Made by a program: the position numbers and the translations under genes. Below, one piece after another: positions 5,573 to 10,837 of a stretch of 10,837 nt of DNA. The stretch is taken from positions 1 to 10,837 of the forward strand of contig JAAYKB010000152.1 in NCBI GenBank assembly GCA_012522615.1, given 5' to 3'. The notes below the pieces were generated by a model that was given only the letters and a program-made list of their open reading frames with translations, was not told where the DNA came from and did no database searches. The stretch is from Clostridiales bacterium (lineage in GTDB: Bacteria > Bacillota > Clostridia > Oscillospirales > Acutalibacteraceae). Numbering within the stretch: position 1 is the stretch's first letter; each line of letters opens with the position of its first letter.

Positions 5573-5893
5573 TTAATCTCCCCACCACATACAGGCCCTC
5601 AAATCCACCCGGCCGTCGGGCAGAAAGGGCACTCCCTCGGCATCAAGCAGTTCTTTCTGACGGTTTTCTCCCCCGAAGGCGAACGCCCGCGACAGCTCTC
5701 CGAACCGGTTGACCACACGGTGACAGGGTATGGTTTCGGGATCCGGGTTGACATGCAGCGCAAAGCCGACCACCCGCGACCACCTGCGGTTTCCCGCAAG
5801 CAGCGCGACATGTCCGTAGGTGCAGACCTTCCCCTCAGGTATACGGGCAACCACCTTATATATCCTGTCAAACGTATTAGATGCATTTTTCAT
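5573..5893 (-). CDS. MGMT family DNA-binding-domain protein (alkyltransferase-like)
   Basis: From the ATG at 5893 the product is 106 residues. It matches the C-terminal active-site domain of O6-alkylguanine-DNA alkyltransferases and lacks their N-terminal domain. Visible elements are FDRIYKVVARIPEGKVCTYG at about 8-27, the recognition helix with the Arg40 finger position (RRWSRVVGFAL), and the active-site motif IPCHRV with Cys57. Alkyltransferase-like proteins such as Atl1 and YbaZ usually have Trp in place of this Cys, so this one could still accept an alkyl group; whether it repairs or only flags lesions is unknown. A longer open frame to 5983 overlaps the upstream gene and adds unrelated sequence, so I reject it. 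The gene starts 16 bp after the lipoprotein gene, with a weak AAGGG overlapping that stop, so they are likely cotranscribed. Confidence 0.85.
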   Translation of the reverse strand: MKNASNTFDRIYKVVARIPEGKVCTYGHVALLAGNRRWSRVVGFALHVNPDPETIPCHRVVNRFGELSRAFAFGGENRQKELLDAEGVPFLPDGRVDLRACMWWGD

Positions 5894-5909
5894 TCTTTTG
5901 CGATTTCCC

Positions 5910-6419
5910 TTAAATCTTTTCCAGCACGAGGGCCGCAATCTGACGGGCGGCGACAAGCAGGCTGTCATCGCTTTTATCGGCATATGCTATAACGCTTATC
6001 ATATACCCGTCATCAAAAACAAAAAGCTGTTTTGTTTCGGAATTCCATTTCGCAGCCTGACCCAGATTCATTGTATCCACAGCGCCCTCGTATGATGCGA
6101 CAATCTCGTCAAACTCTTCCCGGCTGCCCTCCATAATGCTGATTTCCAAAAAACTTGACTGATCCTCGGAATAATACCGGACGGTTGTGTCCTGGTCGGC
6201 AGACTGTCCCTCGCCCACCTTCACCCCCAATGCGTTTCCGACCTGTTCGGGGGTGACGAGAGAGGAAATGTCAAATTCCAAAATGGGAGGCGCCGTCCCC
6301 AGGGTTGAATCGGTCTGCCGGCTTGATGTTTCTTTTTCCTTATCACCGCATCCCGAAAAACCCATTATGACCGCAAAGCATGCTATTATGGCAAAGCCCA
6401 AGAAAACTTTCTTTTTCAT
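5910..6419 (-). CDS. Putative lipoprotein of unknown function
   Basis: From the ATG at 6419 the product is 169 residues. It has a lipoprotein-type signal: MKKK, a hydrophobic stretch at about 5-20, and Cys24 in GFSGCGD. The -3 residue of the lipobox is Phe, so the match is imperfect. A Ser/Thr-rich linker at about 27-45 precedes a domain of about 120 residues beginning DISSLVTPEQVGNALGVKV and ending LVAARQIAALVLEKI. I do not recognise the family. The opening vaguely recalls DUF3558-like lipoproteins. It should be exported and anchored at the outer face of the membrane. The frame remains open to 6548, but that extension overlaps alr and lacks a signal sequence. AAAGGA lies 12 bases before the chosen ATG. 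It lies 47 bp after alr without an obvious terminator, so cotranscription is likely. Confidence 0.75.
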   Translation of the reverse strand: MKKKVFLGFAIIACFAVIMGFSGCGDKEKETSSRQTDSTLGTAPPILEFDISSLVTPEQVGNALGVKVGEGQSADQDTTVRYYSEDQSSFLEISIMEGSREEFDEIVASYEGAVDTMNLGQAAKWNSETKQLFVFDDGYMISVIAYADKSDDSLLVAARQIAALVLEKI

Positions 6420-6466
6420 ATTTATGACCATTCCTTTCGGGTAGTCCGCAGACCTTGTCTTGTCTT

Positions 6467-7651
6467 CTAAATCCTTATATAATTCAGCTTCCCGACATCC
6501 TGACCGCCTTTTCGGAATATTCTCGGCACCCTTTTCCCGATAAGACAAACCGTCTCATAGTTTATTGTTCCCTGCAAAGCCGCAAACTCCTCAACCGGAA
6601 TACATTCGTCGCCGTCCTTTCCGAAAACCGTGACCGTCGAACCCTCCCGAACACCGTCAATTCCGGTGACGTCAAGCAGACACTGGTCCATGCAGACCCG
6701 ACCTATAACCGGAGCCCGCCTGCCGCATACAAGCATATGTGCGCGGTTTGACATCACCCGCGGATAGCCGTCCGCATACCCTATCGGCAGGGTCGCGATT
6801 GTGGTATCGTGCTTTGAGTTAAATGTCCGCCCGTAGCTTACCGAGGTGCCGTCGGGAACCGTCTTTGTCATGGATACCACGGTTTTCAGCTCCATGGCAG
6901 GTTGGAGCGGCAGGATTCCGTCCATCCACGGCGACGGAACAAGCCCGTAAAGTATGATTCCGGGGCGCACCATATCAAGATGCATATCCGGAAAACGCAT
7001 TGTAGCCGCGCTGTTGCAGCAATGGCGGATGGAAAGCTTGATTCCCCTTGAGGTCAAGCCCTCCGTCACCCTCAAAAATCTCTCAAACTGGCGCAGGGTA
7101 TATTCGTCGTCCTTCTTCTCGTCCGCCGATGCAAAATGGGTGAATATACCCTCGGGATATAATCCCGGCAGGCCGCAAACCCTCTCAACCTCGTCAACAG
7201 TGTCAATAATACCCTGCTCGCCTTGACAGAAAAAGCCTATACGCGACATGCCGGTATCAAGCTTTATATGTACGCGAACCGTCACTCCGGCCTTGACCGC
7301 CGCTTGGCTTAGCTGTTCGGCATAGCTTCGCTCAAACACCGTCTGGGTAATATTGTTTGCCGCAAGCTGTTCAGCCTGACCGGGCGGGGTGTAAGCGAGT
7401 ATCAAGATTGGCTCGGCAATCCCCTCGTCGCGGATTTGGAGAGCTTCGTCGAGATTGGAAACCCCGAACCATGAAACTCCGGCGTCGCGAAGGGTGCGCG
7501 AAACAAAGCCCGCCCCGTGACCGTAAGCATCCGCCTTGACAACCGCCATCACCCGGCAGCCATCCGAAAGCGAGGCCTTTATTGCTTCATAGTTATGCTG
7601 GATAGCGTCAAGATTAATCTGCGCCCATGTCCTTTTTAAAAAATCTATCAT
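6467..7651 (-). CDS. alr: Alanine racemase
   Basis: A 394-residue PLP enzyme that interconverts L- and D-alanine, supplying D-Ala for peptidoglycan in the cytosol. The N-terminal TIM barrel carries the PLP lysine Lys39 in VVKADAYGHG. The second catalytic residue is Tyr273 in VSYGRTF, and LPIGYADGYPR follows at about 288. HIKLDTGMSRIGF near 128 is also typical. The C-terminal beta domain contains VIGRVCMDQCLLDVT. Length is normal. The ATG at 7651 starts MIDFLKRTWAQINLDAIQHNY, as expected for the family, with GAAAGGG 13 bases upstream. A strong promoter lies at 7701-7728. It is the first gene of a probable unit with the lipoprotein and the MGMT-like gene, and diverges from purL. Confidence 0.96.
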   Translation of the reverse strand: MIDFLKRTWAQINLDAIQHNYEAIKASLSDGCRVMAVVKADAYGHGAGFVSRTLRDAGVSWFGVSNLDEALQIRDEGIAEPILILAYTPPGQAEQLAANNITQTVFERSYAEQLSQAAVKAGVTVRVHIKLDTGMSRIGFFCQGEQGIIDTVDEVERVCGLPGLYPEGIFTHFASADEKKDDEYTLRQFERFLRVTEGLTSRGIKLSIRHCCNSAATMRFPDMHLDMVRPGIILYGLVPSPWMDGILPLQPAMELKTVVSMTKTVPDGTSVSYGRTFNSKHDTTIATLPIGYADGYPRVMSNRAHMLVCGRRAPVIGRVCMDQCLLDVTGIDGVREGSTVTVFGKDGDECIPVEEFAALQGTINYETVCLIGKRVPRIFRKGGQDVGKLNYIRI

Positions 7652-7700
7652 TTAAAATATTCGTCCCTTTCTCGGACAACCAACGGATTTACTTTATATC

Positions 7701-7728
7701 ATTATAACTTATTTTTGGCATCTTTCAA
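7701..7728 (-). promoter_or_regulatory. Sigma-A promoter of alr
   Basis: Minus-strand TTGAAA (7728-7723), 16 bp spacer and perfect TATAAT (7706-7701). Transcription would start near 7694, about 43 bases before the alr ATG. Confidence 0.75.
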
Positions 7729-7758
7729 CCGGTTTCATTTAAAATTAAAACCCGCGCC

Positions 7759-7786
7759 GTTTTGTATTTTGAAACGATTACAAAAC
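7759..7786. repeat. Inverted repeat, 8 bp arms, in the alr-purL gap
   Basis: GTTTTGTA (7759-7766) and TACAAAAC (7779-7786) are perfect reverse complements around 12 bases. It lies upstream of both divergent promoters. The arms lack the CGAA core of the B. subtilis PurR box. A regulator site is possible but short arms in AT-rich DNA can arise by chance. Confidence 0.35.
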
Positions 7787-7833
7787 TTATGTGTCTGTGT
7801 TCAGTATTTTCATTCCTTTTTACCCTTTTCCTT

Positions 7834-7853
7834 TTTTATCATCTGTGATAAAA
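7834..7853. repeat. Inverted repeat, 8 bp arms and 4 bp loop, upstream of purL
   Basis: TTTTATCA (7834-7841) and TGATAAAA (7846-7853) pair perfectly around TCTG. It ends 9 bp before the candidate purL -35, a place where an operator could act. It is AT-rich and not followed by a T run on either strand, so I do not call it a terminator. Confidence 0.35.
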
Positions 7854-7861
7854 TAATAATA

Positions 7862-7889
7862 TTGTTTTTATGTATTATACTGGTAAAAT
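7862..7889 (+). promoter_or_regulatory. Candidate promoter of purL
   Basis: TTGTTT (7862-7867), 16 bp spacer and TAAAAT (7884-7889), with TGG directly before the -10 as an extended -10 element. This would give a leader of about 53 bases before the ATG at 7949. TATACT at about 7875-7880 is an alternative -10 without a good -35. I see no purine riboswitch core. Confidence 0.5.
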
Positions 7890-7948
7890 CAGTGTGATGA
7901 TGAGTCAATATTTTGTGCCGCTGGCACGGAAAGGCGCGGTAGGTTATA

Positions 7949-10837
7949 ATGCCGAAAGTCATTCGAGTTTTTGTTGAGAAAAAAGAGGGCTTTGATGTTG
8001 AGGCGCGGCAGCTTCTGTCAGACCTGCGGGATAATCTCGGACTAAACATTAAATCATTGCGTCTGCTTAACCGCTATGATGTCGAGGGACTGACTCCGGA
8101 AGAGTTCAAGCGTGCCTGCGACAATGTTTTTTCCGAACCGAACGTTGACAATGTTTACTACGAAACATTCCACCCGGGCGAAAGCTGGCGAATTTTCGCA
8201 GTAGAATATCTGCCCGGTCAGTACGACCAGCGTGCGGACTCGGCCGCCCAGTGCATCCAGCTTTTGACCCAGGGCGAACAACCCAAGGTGGCTTCTGCAC
8301 GGGTCATATGTCTTTTGGGCTCAATCAGTGACGGGGATTTTGAAAAGATTAAATCATATATCGTCAATCCGGTCGAATCGCGTATCGCCTCTATGGACAA
8401 GCCGGAAACACTTGACATGCCTGTCGTCCGGCCCGAGTCCGTAAAGACGGTTACAGGCTTCATCGACATGACACAGCAGCAGCTTGAAACATACTGGGCA
8501 TCCATGGGCTTTGCAATGTCCTCTGCCGATTTGGCATTTTGCCAAAGCTATTTCAGGGATGTAGAAAAGCGCGACCCGTCAATCACCGAGCTTAAGGTTA
8601 TCGACACATACTGGTCTGACCATTGCCGCCATACGACCTTTCTGACCCGCCTTAAACATATTGAGATTGTCAAAGGGGCTCTTTCCGAGGTTATTGAATC
8701 CGCCCTTTCGGAATATTATCAAGCCCGCCAAGAGGTTTATCAGGATAAAATCGGCCAAAAAGACATAACCCTGATGGATATGGCCGTCATGGGTATGAAG
8801 CTTTTGAAAAAGCGGGGATTGATACCCGACCTTGACGAATCGGGCGAAATCAATGCATGCTCGATAGAGGTGCCGGTCGAGATAAAAACGGCAGACGGGG
8901 TATACACCGAAAAATGGCTGGTGCAGTTCAAAAACGAAACACATAACCACCCCACCGAGATAGAGCCGTTCGGCGGCGCCGCAACCTGTCTCGGCGGAGC
9001 GATACGCGACCCCCTTTCCGGACGCGCTTACGGTTATCAGGCAATGCGCGTTACCGGAAGCGGCGACCCGCGCACCCCGCTTGCCGAAACCCTGCCCGGA
9101 AAACTGCCCACAAGAAAGATTACCACAGGCGCGGCGGCAGGCTATTCGTCATACGGCAACCAGATAGGGCTTGCGACCGGGCAGGTCGCCGAGCTGTACG
9201 ATCCCGGTTATGTCGCAAAAAGACTTGAAATAGGCGCGGTTATCGGGGCTTCTCCCAAAGATAATGTTATCCGCGAGATTCCCCAGCCCGGGGACGTCGT
9301 TGTTTTGCTCGGCGGACGGACCGGACGCGACGGCTGCGGAGGGGCAACAGGCTCGTCCAAAGCCCACACGTCGGAATCGATAGATACCTGCGGCGCCGAG
9401 GTACAAAAGGGCAACCCCCCCACCGAACGCAAAATCCAGCGCCTGTTCCGCAATCCTGAGGTATCCCGCATGATACGGCGCTGTAATGATTTCGGCGCGG
9501 GCGGCGTATGCGTAGCCATCGGCGAGCTTGCCGACGGCTTGAAAATCAATCTTGATAACGTGCCTAAGAAATATGAAGGGCTGGACGGAACCGAGCTTGC
9601 CATATCAGAATCTCAGGAGCGCATGGCGGTAGTTCTTGCTCAAAAGGATTTGGACGCATTTATCGCCGCCGCCGCCGAGGAAAATCTCGAAGCCACGCCG
9701 GTGGCCTCGGTAACCCGGGAAGCGCGTCTGCGTATGGAATGGCGCGGTGACGTAATCGTTGATTTGTCGCGTGATTTTCTCAATACCAACGGCGTTACCC
9801 AGACCGCAGATGTGCGTATAATTCCTCCCAATCCAAGCGCCGAATACCGCAACACCGTACCTGCAGGCCTTGCGGTCATTCCAATTGCCGACGCCTTTTC
9901 GGAAAACCTCGGGCGGCTGGAGGTTGCCTGCCAAAAAGGGCTGGTTGAACGCTTTGACGCCAGCATCGGCGCTTCGACCGTAAACATGCCTTTTGCCGGA
10001 GTATATCAGCTGACTCCCGAAGAGGGTATGGCCGCCAAGCTGCCGGTTCTGGAGGGCGAAACCGATAACGCGACCGCCATGACCTTCGGATTTATTCCCG
10101 GCATCTCCCGCTGGAGCCCCTTCCACGGCGCGGCATTTGCGGTCGTGCTGTCTCTTGCCAAGCTTGCCGCCATGGGTGTCGACACCTCCCGCGCGAGACT
10201 TACCTTTCAGGAATATTTTGAAAAACTTCGCAACCATCCGGAACGTTGGGGAAAGCCCGCCGCCGCCCTTTTAGGTGCCTTTATCGCCCAAAAGGAAATG
10301 GGAGTTCCTTCAATCGGCGGAAAGGATTCCATGTCAGGCAGCTTTAATGAGCTTGACGTTCCGCCCACCCTTGTCAGCTTTGCGGTCGGCACAACCAAAG
10401 CGTCCGAGGTCGGAACCGCCGCCTTCCAAAAGACCGGTTCTCTGGTCGGGTTTCTCCCCCTTCCCGTTGACAGCAAAACCCTGCTTCCCGATTGGAAGGC
10501 AACCAAAGGGTTATTCGCAAAAATATCCTCGCTTGTCAAGAGCGGTGAAATCCTTTCCGTCTCTGTTGTACGCGAGGGCGGACTTGCCGCCGCGGTTGCC
10601 AGAATGTGCTTCGGTAACAAAATCGGATTTGCATTCCACGGCGATATCGAACGCTCCACCCTGTTTGCCCCCCTTGTAGGTTCGTTTGTTGTTGAGCTGA
10701 AAGAGGGCGACGGTTGCTTAAGCGGGCTTCAATACTCTTTGATAGGCTCTACCATTGAGGATCCGGCCGTCATTATAGATAATTGCGAACTGCCGCTTGA
10801 TAATCTGATTGCAAAATGGATGGAACCGTTGGAATCG
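7949..10837 (+). CDS. purL: Phosphoribosylformylglycinamidine synthase, single-chain, 3' end outside the window
   Basis: The frame is open for 963 codons from the ATG at 7949 to the window edge. It is the fourth step of purine synthesis, turning FGAR, glutamine and ATP into FGAM. The start MPKVIRVFVEKKEGFDVEA begins a PurS-like domain (about 1-80), then a linker domain and two FGAM-synthetase halves. Seen motifs are TYWSDHCRHTTF (220-231), NETHNHPTEIEPFGG (from 329), GGRTGRDGCGGATGSS (from 455) and GGKDSMSG (from 790). The architecture fits the long single-chain form common in Clostridia (about 1200-1260 residues, TIGR01857-like), so some 250-300 residues of C-terminal glutaminase should lie beyond the edge. 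The ribosome binding site is weak (TAGG, 5 bases before the ATG), but the N-terminus matches the family. Divergent from alr; no other purine gene is visible. Confidence 0.95.
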   Translation, partial: MPKVIRVFVEKKEGFDVEARQLLSDLRDNLGLNIKSLRLLNRYDVEGLTPEEFKRACDNVFSEPNVDNVYYETFHPGESWRIFAVEYLPGQYDQRADSAAQCIQLLTQGEQPKVASARVICLLGSISDGDFEKIKSYIVNPVESRIASMDKPETLDMPVVRPESVKTVTGFIDMTQQQLETYWASMGFAMSSADLAFCQSYFRDVEKRDPSITELKVIDTYWSDHCRHTTFLTRLKHIEIVKGALSEVIESALSEYYQARQEVYQDKIGQKDITLMDMAVMGMKLLKKRGLIPDLDESGEINACSIEVPVEIKTADGVYTEKWLVQFKNETHNHPTEIEPFGGAATCLGGAIRDPLSGRAYGYQAMRVTGSGDPRTPLAETLPGKLPTRKITTGAAAGYSSYGNQIGLATGQVAELYDPGYVAKRLEIGAVIGASPKDNVIREIPQPGDVVVLLGGRTGRDGCGGATGSSKAHTSESIDTCGAEVQKGNPPTERKIQRLFRNPEVSRMIRRCNDFGAGGVCVAIGELADGLKINLDNVPKKYEGLDGTELAISESQERMAVVLAQKDLDAFIAAAAEENLEATPVASVTREARLRMEWRGDVIVDLSRDFLNTNGVTQTADVRIIPPNPSAEYRNTVPAGLAVIPIADAFSENLGRLEVACQKGLVERFDASIGASTVNMPFAGVYQLTPEEGMAAKLPVLEGETDNATAMTFGFIPGISRWSPFHGAAFAVVLSLAKLAAMGVDTSRARLTFQEYFEKLRNHPERWGKPAAALLGAFIAQKEMGVPSIGGKDSMSGSFNELDVPPTLVSFAVGTTKASEVGTAAFQKTGSLVGFLPLPVDSKTLLPDWKATKGLFAKISSLVKSGEILSVSVVREGGLAAAVARMCFGNKIGFAFHGDIERSTLFAPLVGSFVVELKEGDGCLSGLQYSLIGSTIEDPAVIIDNCELPLDNLIAKWMEPLES

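Noticed and set aside
7890..7948. Purine-type riboswitch in the purL leader
   Set aside because: The leader is only about 50-60 bases and lacks the conserved purine aptamer core. A small GTGCC/GGCAC hairpin is present but is too short to interpret.
8054..10659. Minus-strand frames opposite purL
   Set aside because: purL is open through the whole stretch with conserved motifs. These frames are compositional shadows.

Overview
The window looks like chromosomal DNA from a spore-forming low-to-mid GC Firmicute of the class Clostridia (Oscillospiraceae-like is a guess). The signs are a phenylalanine T-box leader in front of pheST, an IreB-type regulatory phosphoprotein, a YlmC/YmxH-family sporulation protein and a long single-chain PurL with an N-terminal PurS-like domain. 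Nothing in the sequence allows a species call.

Layout: positions 1 to 7651 carry genes on the minus strand only. From right to left these are alr (alanine racemase), a small putative lipoprotein, a single-domain methylguanine-methyltransferase-like protein, ylmC/ymxH, a Phe T-box leader with pheS and pheT, ireB with its own promoter and terminator, and a VOC/glyoxalase-fold protein in an AT-rich stretch at the left end. From 7949 the plus strand carries purL, which runs off the right edge (963 codons present, glutaminase domain missing). alr and purL diverge from a 297 bp intergenic region with a promoter candidate on each strand.

Regulation visible in the sequence: the pheST leader has a UUC specifier, the canonical T-box sequence and a terminator hairpin, so the operon should respond to uncharged tRNA-Phe. 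pheS begins at a TTG after a strong Shine-Dalgarno; the longer open frame reaches back into the leader and is not real. ireB has a near-consensus sigma-A promoter starting just past the pheT stop codon. ylmC is preceded by a sigma-E-like promoter, which fits its sporulation family. alr has a strong sigma-A promoter, and the following genes are close enough to be cotranscribed.

The least explained part is 637 to 1005. It has no convincing gene but holds a perfect 14 bp inverted repeat, a nearly perfect plus-strand sigma-A promoter with no gene behind it, a T-poor and then G-poor stretch leading to the ireB terminator, and one of two copies of an 18 bp direct repeat flanking the VOC gene. This is the best place to look for an undescribed small RNA or the scar of an insertion or deletion. 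The rest is mainly housekeeping genes, and I found no convincing new multi-gene system.
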